From assembly GCA_002410125.1 (NCBI GenBank), contig DHQH01000114.1:492-17275 (forward strand): DNA of 16,784 nucleotides, in the 5' to 3' direction. The position numbers were made by a program, and so were the translations under genes. Within the stretch, counting starts at the first letter, position 1, and the number at the start of each line of letters is the position of its first letter. This DNA comes from Alphaproteobacteria bacterium UBA5343. Its GTDB lineage: Bacteria; Pseudomonadota; Alphaproteobacteria; RF32; UBA5343. This document shows positions 1-8,700 of this stretch, in pieces. Under the pieces are notes generated by a model. That model was not told the origin of the DNA. It saw only the letters and a program-made list of their open reading frames with translations, and searched no databases.

Positions 1-114
1 ATAATAATAGCTAAAAGCCTTGATGGTTGGGTATAAAAGGGTTGCCATTAAAATAGCAGTTGGCCATTTTATGAATTTTAGAATGATATTTATGATATAT
101 CTTATATGACTCAT
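1..114 (-). CDS. N-terminal fragment of a membrane-anchored protein, cut by the window edge
   Basis: An ATG at 114 on the minus strand opens a reading frame with no stop for 38 codons, up to the left edge. The fragment begins MSHIRYIINIILKFIKWP and continues with a hydrophobic stretch (roughly residues 17-28, TAILMATLLYP) that would make a membrane segment or signal anchor after a basic N-terminus. A weak AGGG-like ribosome site lies rather far (about 13 nt) upstream of the ATG. Function cannot be told from this fragment. The frame is short, so chance remains possible. The positively charged start followed by a hydrophobic segment is what makes it look real. Confidence 0.45.
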   Translation of the reverse strand, partial: MSHIRYIINIILKFIKWPTAILMATLLYPTIKAFSYYY

Positions 115-184
115 TTTTGTAGATTTTCCCTTTTTGGTTTTGTGTAAAATGTTTTTATTTAGGTTTACTTTTCATAACATTTCA

Positions 185-287
185 TATACAAGTAAGCGCA
201 TAAGTTATCTGGTTTTCCTTACTTTTGTGGTAAGGATATCTCCGCCTTCTCTATTCCCCCCGTAGTATTAGAGGAGGCGGTTTTTTT
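185..287 (+). ncRNA. Possible short plus-strand RNA ending in a terminator
   Basis: The 171-base gap between two minus-strand genes contains a plus-strand terminator but no plus-strand CDS that could use it. A hairpin CCTTAC/GTAAGG (217-222 with 230-235) precedes the terminator. A TATACA -10-like box lies at 185-190 with a weak TTTACT box 15 nt upstream (164-169). A small RNA of about 90 nt is one explanation. Read-through from the antisense side of the left-hand gene is another. The promoter is weak, so this is tentative. Confidence 0.25.
242..287 (+). terminator. Rho-independent terminator (plus strand)
   Basis: CCGCCTTCTC (242-251) pairs with GAGGAGGCGG (271-280), giving a 10-bp stem with one G-U pair and a 19-nt loop. 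Seven T's follow directly (281-287). The T-tract is on the plus strand only, so this does not serve the minus-strand gene whose stop codon overlaps its edge at 286-288. Confidence 0.8.
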
Positions 288-1410
288 ATTGCCTATATTT
301 TATATAAAAAGCCTTCCTTATATTTATTGCTGTTACCCAAATTGTAAACATCATTAATGTGAATGATGGTATGATTTTGATAAATTTTTGGTTAATATGG
401 TTATCTATTATTTGCCAGTTGGTTATTGCTAATATGGTGAATATAAAGAATCCTATAACACATGATTTACAGGCTATTTTGCTATCATAGGCATATTTTA
501 GTATTGGTAACATCGCAATTAAATATAACAAGTTTTCAGTTGGCTGATATTGAGGGTAACCGGCGATGAACGGTAAAAATAGCATATAGTCAAATTTTGT
601 TTCTTTTTGATCTATATATTTGTATTTTCTATATTTTATAATTTCAATAGTTATAAATGAAAGTAAAATGGAAAAGTAAAATATTATACCAATGTCTCTT
701 GCATATAAGATATTATCTTTAGAGGAGAGGCTTCCAATAAAACCAGCAAAAGAAGTGATGGATATATTGTTTCTGATAGTGAAGAATGAGTTGTTAATGT
801 CAAAAGCTGAGATTATATTTTGTTTTAATGCTAGGAATCCAAAAAGTATCATAATGATGAAAATTAGAGATGATTTGTATCTTCTATGAGTGACTAATGG
901 AAAAAGCATTATTGAAAATAGAGGGTTAAACAGGCAAAGAATCAATAAAATACTGGCTGATTTTATTGCTGTTTTGGAATCTATAAAGATAGTGAATAGT
1001 AAAATCTCTATGATGATAAAATTGGCTTGATAGATATTTTCTAAAAAAATATATGATGAAATTAGAATGATTAGATATTTTATAAATTGTTTTTGTTTGA
1101 ATGTCTTATCTAATTTGTAACAAGTAAATAGAATCGCAAATAGGTTGAGGGTGACAAAAATTATGCTTGCAGATTTGGAAAATAAGTTTATAAAGCTCAC
1201 AGATATTAATTTAGGCAAAAAATAATTGTTATGAATTATAAACTGCCAATCTATATTCTGGTTATGAGTTCTTCTTAGTAAAGAGTTGTGTATCTGTTCT
1301 AAATCTATAGGGTTACCAAGGTTTAGGAATAGGTTAAGTATCGCTATTAAGAAAGTAATTAATAACAATATGTTATGTATATTATATAGTTTTTGGTTAG
1401 TTTTTAACAT
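286..1410 (-). CDS. Polytopic membrane protein, GT87-like (GT-C fold) glycosyltransferase candidate
   Basis: This is a 374-residue, strongly hydrophobic protein with about ten predicted membrane helices (for example residues 12-31, 82-98, 110-124, 131-143, 151-171, 181-196, 240-258, 276-285, 293-305, 316-331, 346-363). The layout resembles the GT87/DUF2029 family of polyprenyl-phosphate-sugar transferases. An acidic loop (DLEQIH, residues 37-41) follows the first helix, NYFLP precedes the second, NPLF sits at 162-165, and a loop IRNNISITSFAGFIGSL (212-228) recalls the NqSl-gll motif. PQYQPTENLLYLIAMLP (286-302) lies in the position of the late 'S-x-x-H/Y-LvwLlP' segment. These are pattern resemblances only, and sugar donor and acceptor are unknown. 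The gene stands alone, with no other glycosyltransferase nearby. It is divergent from the acidic protein gene at 1505. Confidence 0.5.
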   Translation of the reverse strand: MLKTNQKLYNIHNILLLITFLIAILNLFLNLGNPIDLEQIHNSLLRRTHNQNIDWQFIIHNNYFLPKLISVSFINLFSKSASIIFVTLNLFAILFTCYKLDKTFKQKQFIKYLIILISSYIFLENIYQANFIIIEILLFTIFIDSKTAIKSASILLILCLFNPLFSIMLFPLVTHRRYKSSLIFIIMILFGFLALKQNIISAFDINNSFFTIRNNISITSFAGFIGSLSSKDNILYARDIGIIFYFSILLSFITIEIIKYRKYKYIDQKETKFDYMLFLPFIAGYPQYQPTENLLYLIAMLPILKYAYDSKIACKSCVIGFFIFTILAITNWQIIDNHINQKFIKIIPSFTLMMFTIWVTAINIRKAFYIKYRQ

Positions 1411-1504
1411 TTTGAGCCCTTTTAATATATAATACTTGAATTATATTAATTTGTGTATATTCTTTAATGTATATATTTTTTGAGCATAAAAGGTAAAGAA
1501 AAAA

Positions 1505-1801
1505 ATGAATAGTCAAAACGACATTTATGATTTTTTGATCAATGAAGAAGAAGAAACAATGCTTCTGATTTATGAAAGAGATGGGGAGCCACAAACTCCT
1601 AAATTTGAGTTTAGTCAAGCAAGTGGTGAGGCAGTTTTATATAGAAATAATGATGATGAAATTGTGTTATCTGACGTGCCAGCTGATGTGATTGATTCTT
1701 TGGTGGATGCTGATAGTTTGTTAGTATGTGAGCTTACTCAGGTGGATAATGAAGAAGATACAGAAGTTGCTTTCGCTTATGAGGCAGATATTCTTAATTA
1801 A
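1505..1801 (+). CDS. Small acidic protein of unknown function
   Basis: I do not recognise this 98-residue protein. It is extremely acidic (runs such as INEEEETMLL near residues 12-21 and VDNEEDTEV near 80-88), has almost no Lys or Arg, and shows no signal peptide or membrane segment. Alternating hydrophobic and acidic stretches (AVLYRNNDDEIVLSDVPADV) suggest a compact beta-rich or ferredoxin-like cytosolic domain, but that is a guess. The start is the first ATG, with a loose purine-rich stretch (AGGTAAAG, 1491-1498) ahead of it. It lies 86 nt upstream of the flavodiiron gene on the same strand, so the two may be co-transcribed. The overlapping opposite-strand frame at 1397-1618 has no such compositional logic and was dropped. 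Confidence 0.75.
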   Translation: MNSQNDIYDFLINEEEETMLLIYERDGEPQTPKFEFSQASGEAVLYRNNDDEIVLSDVPADVIDSLVDADSLLVCELTQVDNEEDTEVAFAYEADILN

Positions 1802-1815
1802 GCAGGGTGAAGAAT

Positions 1816-1870
1816 GAGGAAAAGGTCTTATCTCTATTTATTTAATAGTTTTAGGGCCTCTTTTAATTTT
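1816..1870 (+). terminator. Weak hairpin with T-rich tail between the acidic protein and flavodiiron genes
   Basis: GAGG (1816-1819) can pair with CCTC (1857-1860), and CTATT (1834-1838) with AATAG (1844-1848) inside it. TTTTAATTTT follows at 1861-1870. The outer stem is only 4 bp, so this could be a leaky terminator or attenuator that lowers transcription into the flavodiiron gene, or it could be chance. Confidence 0.25.
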
Positions 1871-1887
1871 AAATTATGGAGAATTTA

Positions 1888-3060
1888 ATGAAAGCTATTG
1901 AAGTCAAAAAAGATATTTATTGGGTTGGTGCGAAAGATTGGAACTTAAGAAATTTTCATGGTTATAAAACATCAAGGGGCTCAACTTATAATGCTTATCT
2001 TATTAAAGATGAAAAAACAGTATTAGTTGATACTGTGAAAGCTCCATTAACAAAAGAATTAATAGCAAGATTAGAATCGCTGATTGATATAAGTAAAATT
2101 GATATTGTGATTTGTAATCATGTGGAAATGGATCATTCTGGGGCTATTCCTGAAATTATGAAAAAAGCTCCAAATGCAAAAATTGTGACGAATGCTAGCG
2201 GTAAAAAAGGATTAGTTGATCATTTTGGCGGTGATGATTGGGATTTTGAAGTTATTAGAACGGGTGATGAGATGTCAATTGGTAGAAGAACATTGAAGTT
2301 TGTTTGTACACCAATGCTTCATTGGCCTGATTCAATGATGACTTATGTAGTAGATGATAAATTGTTATTATCAAATGATGGTTTTGGTCAACATTATGCA
2401 CCAGGAGATATATTTACTCTTAATAATCAAAAAGATATCGTTTTTGAAGAAGCTAAAAAATATTTTGCTAATATTTTATATCCATATTGTAAACAAGCTG
2501 AAAAGGCTCTTAAAGGAATTGATGGTTTAGAAATTGATATGATTGCCCCAAGTCATGGTTGTATTTTTGAGGGTGATGATGTTAAGAGAATAATGGATCT
2601 TTATGAAAAATGGGCAAGTAATGAGGGTGAAAATAAAGCTGTTATTGTTTATGACACAATGTGGGGTTCAACAGAAATTTTAGCTGAGGCAGTTAGAGCT
2701 GAATTTGAGAATCAAGGAATTGAAGTGGTTTATAGAAATTTACAAGTTTGCCATTATTCAGATGTGATTGTTGATTTTTTAGATGCTAAATATATAGCAA
2801 TCGGATCTCCAACATTAAATAGCAATATCTTGCCAACAGTTGCTAGTTTTGTGACTTATATGAGAGGGCTGGCTCCACAAAATAAGAAAGCATTTTGTTT
2901 TGGATCGTATGGTTGGAAGCCTGGTGCTATAAAAGATATTCAAAAAATATTTGAAGAGCTTGGATGGGAGACTTCAGTAGAGCCGTTTGGGGTTAAGTAT
3001 GTGCCAAACTCTGATATAGAAGATGATATTAGAGAGTGTGTTCGTCGTCTTGTATCTTAA
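1888..3060 (+). CDS. fprA: Class A flavodiiron protein (oxygen / nitric oxide reductase)
   Basis: This 390-residue cytosolic enzyme belongs to a family that reduces O2 to water, and/or NO to N2O, using electrons from rubredoxin or another donor. It protects anaerobes. The N-terminal metallo-beta-lactamase-like domain (about 1-245) keeps every diiron ligand: H78, E80, D82 and H83 in NHVEMDHSG, H145 in MLHWPDS, D164 in SNDGFG and H223 in PSHG. The C-terminal flavodoxin domain (about 250-390) has the FMN phosphate loop DTMWGSTE (256-263) and the flavin-contacting segments IGSPTLN and FGSYGW. There is no rubredoxin domain, hence class A. I chose the ATG at 1888: GGAG at 1878-1881 sits 6 nt ahead of it, while an in-frame ATG at 1876 has no ribosome site and is itself part of that motif. 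Confidence 0.96.
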   Translation: MKAIEVKKDIYWVGAKDWNLRNFHGYKTSRGSTYNAYLIKDEKTVLVDTVKAPLTKELIARLESLIDISKIDIVICNHVEMDHSGAIPEIMKKAPNAKIVTNASGKKGLVDHFGGDDWDFEVIRTGDEMSIGRRTLKFVCTPMLHWPDSMMTYVVDDKLLLSNDGFGQHYAPGDIFTLNNQKDIVFEEAKKYFANILYPYCKQAEKALKGIDGLEIDMIAPSHGCIFEGDDVKRIMDLYEKWASNEGENKAVIVYDTMWGSTEILAEAVRAEFENQGIEVVYRNLQVCHYSDVIVDFLDAKYIAIGSPTLNSNILPTVASFVTYMRGLAPQNKKAFCFGSYGWKPGAIKDIQKIFEELGWETSVEPFGVKYVPNSDIEDDIRECVRRLVS

Positions 3061-3086
3061 TTGATTCTATGGTCAATTTGGTTGTT

Positions 3087-3130
3087 ATTTAAGTTCTCAT
3101 TTACTGGTTTGTAAACGTTCGAACTTAAAT
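3087..3130. repeat. Nested inverted repeat after the flavodiiron gene
   Basis: ATTTAAGTTC (3087-3096) is perfectly repeated in reverse complement as GAACTTAAAT (3121-3130). A second inverted pair, TTTAC/GTAAA (3100-3104 with 3111-3115), is nested in the 24-nt loop. It begins 27 nt after the flavodiiron stop. It may act as that gene's transcript end, although no T-run follows on either strand. The right edge also contains the palindrome GTTCGAAC (3117-3124). Confidence 0.6.
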
Positions 3131-3139
3131 GCCTAAAAC

Positions 3140-3168
3140 TTGACACATATAATTACAATTAATAATTA
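3140..3168 (+). promoter_or_regulatory. Sigma70-type promoter pointing antisense into the L,D-transpeptidase gene
   Basis: A perfect TTGACA (3140-3145) is followed, after a 17-nt spacer, by TAATTA (3163-3168). Transcription would start near 3175 and run into the 3' end of the convergent L,D-transpeptidase gene. There is no plus-strand CDS downstream, only four- to seven-codon frames. Confidence 0.45.
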
Positions 3169-3220
3169 AGCATGTTGAAAAATCCATCAGAATAGTATTT
3201 TGTTACTAATTAAAGAATGC

Positions 3221-3237
3221 AACTTATTTAATAAGTT
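3221..3237. terminator. Hairpin over the stop codon of the L,D-transpeptidase gene
   Basis: AACTTAT (3221-3227) and ATAAGTT (3231-3237) form a perfect 7-bp stem with a 3-nt loop. It covers the minus-strand stop codon at 3224-3226. On the minus strand a short, imperfect T-rich stretch follows a few bases on. It is a plausible but weak terminator. Confidence 0.4.
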
Positions 3238-4930
3238 CGAATGGACTTAGTATGCCTAGATGTTTATTCATTTCGGATTTTATTTTATGGATTTTTATTT
3301 GTAGTAATTGATAAGCTATAATTTCTTTTAGTTTTTTAAGATTGTCAATTTTTGCTAATTTTAATTGTTCTGAAAGATTTTTATCATATCCGTAAATATC
3401 ATATCTAAAGTTCAATAGATTATTTTCATCTACCCAAGAGGTTAGATAATTTATGCTTACTGGAAATTTTGATTTTAGATTAATATGTTGCTCTCTTTTG
3501 GTGCGAATCATTCTATCAATAGTCTCAATAGAATATTTTTCTAGAATAATATTTGCTAGTTCAATTGGTTTTTCTAGCCTGATACAGCCAGAGCTAAAGG
3601 CTCTATTTTTTTTATCAAATAGATGCTTGCTAGGAGTGTCATGGATATAGATGCTATATTTATTAGGGAACATAAATTTAATTTTTCCAAGCGAATTAGA
3701 TGGTCCAGCTGTTTGAATAAATCTGTATTGGTTCTTTTGGGGGTGAAAATTGTTCCAGTCTATATGTGTTGCTGGAATTTCTCCAAAATTTGAAACTATT
3801 TTAATTCCTGAAGTAAGTGTGAAATCTGGTCTGTTTTTAAATTTAGTTATAAAATCTTCAATAAATAGTTTATAAGGAATATTCCAGACAGGGTTAAAGA
3901 CTATATATGACATTTTATCGTTAAAGATTGGAGTTTTTCTATCTTTTTTACCAATAATTATTTTGGCATCATAGATAATTTTTTCACCGTCTTTTAGATA
4001 TAGTTTATATTCTGGTATGTTTATATAAATATGTTTTTGATGGTTGAGAGAATCGTTTTGCCAGCTCATTCTTTCAAAGTTTAGTTCCATGGTTTCTATT
4101 TTATGAGATAGTGGGATATTGATGGTTCTGATAAAGTTTTTACCGATGATGCCATCGGCTTTAAGATTGTGTCTTTTTTGGAATGATATAACCCCTTGTT
4201 TGAATTCTTTATCAAATTTGGAATTGGTAGTGGCTTGCTCTAAATCGCCTAGGAGGAAGAGCTTTTCTCGTAAACTTATAATTTGAGGATTGGTGTCTCC
4301 TATTTTTAGAATTTTACCGATGATTAGAGGTTTTATTTTGTCATATTCGTTTTGTATTTGATGATAATATTTGATTTTTTGAGAGAGTTTTTTTTGTCCT
4401 TGGGTTAAATGCTCAAAATTTGAATTTTGTAAGTCATCTAAAAGATCTGGATAATTTATTTCTGATTTTAGGTCTTGATATTCTTCAATTAGACTAGGGT
4501 TTAGAAAGCCGTGTTTATAATGTGTTAGCTGATTAATTAGGAGATGGGTTGTTATTATATCTGCAGTAGCAATGTTGTTCCCATCAGATTTATTTATGAA
4601 TTCATTAATAAGGTTGGATAATGAATCATATTGAGGGTTGTTAATAATGATTTTTTTTAGCAATTTGGCAGGTTTTGGTTTTAGCTGTGTATCTTCTATC
4701 CATAGAGGGGTATAGTTATTATCTTCGTATAGAGTTTCTATAATGTCTTTTTCTGATTGATAGTTTGATGGGTAAAGACTGTTATTAGTGATTTGTTGGA
4801 TATAATTATTTGGTTCAATATTCTCAATATTGGGATTAAGTAGAGAAATAGCAATACTAAAAAGAGCTGGCGCTTTTTGTAGAGTTGTTGAGAGTTGTTC
4901 AATGTATAAATTTATTGTTGGGACTAGCAT
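3224..4930 (-). CDS. L,D-transpeptidase of the YcbB/LdtD type
   Basis: This 568-residue cell-wall enzyme forms 3-3 cross-links between meso-diaminopimelate residues of peptidoglycan stems in the periplasm. Domains in order: an N-terminal region (about 55-200) typical of the long YcbB group, a peptidoglycan-binding domain (about 210-270, with VISFQKRHNLKADGIIG), then a YkuD catalytic domain (about 300-465). The catalytic signature is complete: H430 in IYIHDTPSK, R443, and SSGCIRL with nucleophile C449 and R451. The C-terminal about 100 residues are also usual for YcbB. The start is fixed, because an in-frame stop lies three codons upstream of this ATG. The N-terminus gives only a weak signal sequence (hydrophobic APALFSIAISLL, residues 20-31, after K19), so export is inferred from the family. 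A purine-rich AAGAAG precedes the start. The gene is divergent from the ABC operon. Confidence 0.93.
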   Translation of the reverse strand: MLVPTINLYIEQLSTTLQKAPALFSIAISLLNPNIENIEPNNYIQQITNNSLYPSNYQSEKDIIETLYEDNNYTPLWIEDTQLKPKPAKLLKKIIINNPQYDSLSNLINEFINKSDGNNIATADIITTHLLINQLTHYKHGFLNPSLIEEYQDLKSEINYPDLLDDLQNSNFEHLTQGQKKLSQKIKYYHQIQNEYDKIKPLIIGKILKIGDTNPQIISLREKLFLLGDLEQATTNSKFDKEFKQGVISFQKRHNLKADGIIGKNFIRTINIPLSHKIETMELNFERMSWQNDSLNHQKHIYINIPEYKLYLKDGEKIIYDAKIIIGKKDRKTPIFNDKMSYIVFNPVWNIPYKLFIEDFITKFKNRPDFTLTSGIKIVSNFGEIPATHIDWNNFHPQKNQYRFIQTAGPSNSLGKIKFMFPNKYSIYIHDTPSKHLFDKKNRAFSSGCIRLEKPIELANIILEKYSIETIDRMIRTKREQHINLKSKFPVSINYLTSWVDENNLLNFRYDIYGYDKNLSEQLKLAKIDNLKKLKEIIAYQLLQIKIHKIKSEMNKHLGILSPFELIK

Positions 4931-4937
4931 ATTTTCT

Positions 4938-4957
4938 TCTTAATTAATCTTAATTAA
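4938..4957. repeat. Tandem 10-bp repeat in the divergent promoter region
   Basis: TCTTAATTAA occurs twice head to tail (4938-4947 and 4948-4957), immediately upstream of the L,D-transpeptidase start and before the ABC operon. One helical turn of spacing would suit a regulator binding both copies. In such AT-rich DNA chance is also possible. Confidence 0.5.
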
Positions 4958-4971
4958 ACCTGTATAAAATA

Positions 4972-4977
4972 TATAAT
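4972..4977 (+). promoter_or_regulatory. Possible -10 box for the ABC operon
   Basis: A perfect TATAAT lies 76 nt ahead of the ABC ATPase start, but the -35 position (about 4949-4954) holds only CTTAAT. The leader also contains a perfect 10-bp palindrome AGCAATTGCT (5004-5013) and a small hairpin (5012-5020 with 5027-5033) just upstream of the ribosome site. Confidence 0.35.
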
Positions 4978-5052
4978 AAAGAGTAAGCTAATTTTAAGGT
5001 TTTAGCAATTGCTTATACCCTTGTGGGGGTAAGTTTTTGGAGGAAGAGTGAA

Positions 5053-5766
5053 GTGTCGAAAATAAAATTAGAAAATTTAAGTAAAAGTTTTGGAGATATA
5101 AAAGCAGTTGATGGGATTAGTTTGGATATTAATGAAGGTGAAATTTTAGGATTGTTAGGTCCCAATGGAGCTGGCAAGTCAACAACAATGAAAATGATTG
5201 CTGGATTTTTAAAGCCTGATGATGGAGATATTGTCATTGATGGTAAAGATATTGCCGAAGATGATATAGAAACTAAGAAAAAACTAGGTTTTTTGCCAGA
5301 GGGATGTCCTATTTATGGTGATATGAGTGTTGGAATGTTTTTAGCTTTTATTGCTGATATTAGAGGATATAGAGGCAAAGAAAAGGATAATAAAATTAGG
5401 GATGCTGTTAAATTGGCAAATATTGAAGAGGTTTTAAACCAGCAAGTAGATACTTTGTCTAAGGGGTATTCAAGAAGGGTTGGCTTTGCACAAGCGATTA
5501 TGCATTCACCTGAGATTTTAATGTTGGATGAGCCAACTGATGGATTAGACCCTAATCAGAAAATTCATATTAGAAAAATTATTAAAGATATGGGTAAGGA
5601 TAAAACTATTATTATTTCAACTCATATTTTAGAAGAGGTTGAGGAGGTTTGTGATAAGGTTGCTATTATTGCTGGTGGTAAATTGAGGGCAAATGGTAAG
5701 GTTAGTGAGATTATAAAAAATAAGAAAGAAAGTTTAGAGCAGGCATTTATAAGGCTGACTAAGTAA
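5053..5766 (+). CDS. ABC transporter ATP-binding protein, GldA-like
   Basis: This 237-residue nucleotide-binding subunit powers the membrane protein encoded next. It shows the Walker A motif GPNGAGKST (about 37-45), a family-typical signature LSKGYSRRVGFAQA in place of LSGGQ, Walker B ILMLDEPTDGLDPNQ and the switch histidine in STHILEE. The sequence matches the GldA subgroup. In Flavobacterium this group belongs to the GldAFG gliding system. In non-gliding bacteria the exported substrate is unknown. I chose the GTG at 5053 because a strong GGAGGA (5039-5044) lies 9 nt upstream and the product then starts MSKIKLENLSKSFG, as is normal for the family. An in-frame GTG at 5023 would put the ribosome site inside the gene. 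The next gene starts 24 nt after the stop. Confidence 0.92.
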   Translation: MSKIKLENLSKSFGDIKAVDGISLDINEGEILGLLGPNGAGKSTTMKMIAGFLKPDDGDIVIDGKDIAEDDIETKKKLGFLPEGCPIYGDMSVGMFLAFIADIRGYRGKEKDNKIRDAVKLANIEEVLNQQVDTLSKGYSRRVGFAQAIMHSPEILMLDEPTDGLDPNQKIHIRKIIKDMGKDKTIIISTHILEEVEEVCDKVAIIAGGKLRANGKVSEIIKNKKESLEQAFIRLTK

Positions 5767-5790
5767 TAGCATCAATAAGAGGATATAGAT

Positions 5791-8700
5791 ATGAATGGTA
5801 ATATTTTGGCAATTATGAAAAATGAAATTAGGAGATATTTTATATCTCCTTTAGCTTGGGTTTATATTGTGTTTTTTGTGATATTAAATGGGGCTATGAC
5901 TTTTTATTTTGGTAATTTCTTTGATAAAGGGGAAGCTAATTTGCTATCGATGTTTGCTTTTCATCCTTATTTATACTTACTATTAATTCCTGCGATATCT
6001 ATGAGGTTATGGTCTGAAGAATTTAAACAAGATACAATTGTTTTGTTATTGTCTTTGCCTGTTAAGATTTGGCAAGTGGTGGTAGCTAAATATTTGGCGG
6101 CGGTGTTTTTTTGTATAGTAAGTTTGGTGCTTACAATTCCATTTTGGATTAGTGTGAATTTATTAGGTAATCCTGATAATTTAGTGATTTTTGTGGGGTA
6201 TGTTGCATCAATGATATTGGGGGCTAGCTTTTTAGCGATTGGGTCTATGTGTTCAGCAATGACTAAAAACCAAGTGGTATCTTTTGTAATATCTTTATTC
6301 ATTTGCCTAGTTTTTATGCTAACTGGTTTTGAAATTGTATTAGATGTTTTTAGAAATTGGTTTGGTGATGATGTGATTGATGTGATTGCTTCTTTTAGTT
6401 TTTATTCTAGATTTAGCAATATGATTGGTGGTTTTATATCGCTTAGTGATTTCGTATATTTTATTAGTGCTATTCTATTTTTCTTATTTGTGAATGTGGT
6501 GTTAGTTTCTTTGAAGTCTTTTGATGTAAGCAAATTTGTGAGAGCAAAATACAGAGGAATTAATAAATTATTGTTTTTTGTAAGTGTGTTTTTACTTTTT
6601 ATAACAGTTAATATTATTTCTTATAATCAATTTTCTGCGATTGGGGTTGATTTTACAGAGAGTGGAAAATATTCGCTTAGTGAGAAGAGTAAAGATATAA
6701 TAGGGAATATAAAGAATCCTATTGAAGCTAGATTTTATTATTCAAAAATATTGGGTAAGAGAAATGCGAAGTATAGAGCTTATTATGATAAGGTAAGATT
6801 TCTATTAAATAATATTGCTAGTAAATCAAAGGGGAAATTTACTTATAAGATTTATGATGTTTTGCCAATTTCTGAAAATGAAGATAGAGCGATTGCCAAT
6901 GCTATTCAGCCAGTGCCGATGGCAGATCTTAGTCAGAATGCATTTTTTGGTATCTCATTTTCGAATGATTTAGATGATAAGCAAGTTATTCCGTATTTAC
7001 ATTTTGATAGAATGTCGATGTTGGAATATGATGTATTAAAAGCTATCTATTTGCTTAATGGTTATCAGAAAAAAAAGATAGGACTTGTTACTGAATTACC
7101 GATGGAACAAAAAGTTGATGAGGGTAGTGCGAGGGCTAATTGGCAAATATTAGATGAGATAGCAGAGTTCTATGAGGTGGTTAACATATCAAAAGATAGC
7201 AAGATTGCTAGTGATATTGAGTTGTTGATGATTGTTCATCCAGAAGAGATGGGCGGTGATTTATTAAAAGAAATAAATGCTTATATTAAGAATGGTGGTA
7301 AGGCGTTAATTTTATCCGATGTGGCAATGGAATCAACATATCAATTTGCACCTGTTCAAGAAAAGTTAAAAGCGTCAAATGTGAATGTGATTTTAAATGA
7401 GTTGGGTATTCATTATTTAGATAAGTTTGTAGTCGGTGATTTGGATAATTCAATTATTGTGGATGCTAGCACTAATTATAGTTCTAATAGTGTGTTTACA
7501 AATGATGTTTTGCAGATCCTATTTAAGAGTAATAATTTTAATAATGACGATGGAATATTTGAGAATATTAATAATATTTTTGTGTCATCAATAGGGGCGT
7601 TTATAAAAACTAAGAATCTTGGTTATGAAGTAAGGCCACTTATAGCAAGTTCTAAAAACTCAATGATTATGCCAAGTAAAGTTGTTATTGATGGGATGAA
7701 TCCTGCAAAAATTTTGAAGCATTTTAAATCGCAAAATACAGAGATGGTTACTGCTATTAGAGTCAGTGGTGAGAATGGTATGGATGTTATTGCTGTTGGT
7801 GATGTGGATATGATTTATGATGATTTTTATTCTGATAAAGAGATGTTTTATGGTGTACCATATTTTGCTCAAAAAACAGATAATAGCTTTTTTGTTATGA
7901 ATGCGATTGATAGCTTAATTGGTATTGTTGGAATGGCAGGTGCTAGGGCCAGAAAGATTGATGAAAGAGCTTTTGAAATCGTTGATAAGATAAGGATAGA
8001 ATCGAATCAAAAATATAAAATAAAAGAACAAGAACTGATAGTTAGGTTAGAAGATAGTAAGAAAAAATTGTGGCAGTTATGGAATGGTTTAGGAAATAGA
8101 ACTAGTTATAATGAGAATGAGAAAAAGCAAATAAGTGATATGAAAGATCAGATATTAGAGGTAAGAGATGAACTAAGAGTTGTTAAATATGATTTGGTGA
8201 AAGATATTGATAAATTAGAAGCAAAACTCAAATTTTATAATATATATTTGATACCTATTTTGATTGTTTTATTTTTCTTGATTGTGATGGTTAGAAGGGT
8301 TTGGTTGAATAGTCAAAAACAAATGAAGATAGTGTTTGATAAGAGTTTAACCAGTTATGTAATAGCTATTATAGCTTTGATAATTGTAGCGAAGTTCTCT
8401 TTTGTAGCAAAATCTGGTCTTATTATTGAGGATTATGAAGGTAAGGCTGTTTTTGCTAGTTTGATGGATAAGATTAATGATGTAGAGGTGATTAGAATCG
8501 CTGATAGTTCTGGTAAGGCAGAGATTATTAAAACATCAAGAGGCTGGGCGGTAAAAGGCAGAGAACATATGAGATTTAATGTTGTTGCTTTTAATAACTT
8601 CTTATCAGAAATGGTGAATAGTAGGTATTTAGAGAAGAAAACAAATAATTCTAAGAAGTTTGGTTATTTTAATTTGTTATCGATAGAAAATAACGAATCT

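Noticed and set aside
23..109. 28-codon plus-strand frame at the left edge
   Set aside because: It has no ribosome site and is opposite a frame that looks more protein-like (basic start followed by a hydrophobic segment).
1876..1887. Upstream ATG as start of the flavodiiron protein
   Set aside because: It has no ribosome site. The GGAG it contains is placed ideally for the ATG at 1888, which gives the family's normal N-terminus.
5023..5052. Upstream GTG as start of the ABC ATPase
   Set aside because: The only good ribosome site (5039-5044) would be inside the gene, and the extra residues are not family-like.
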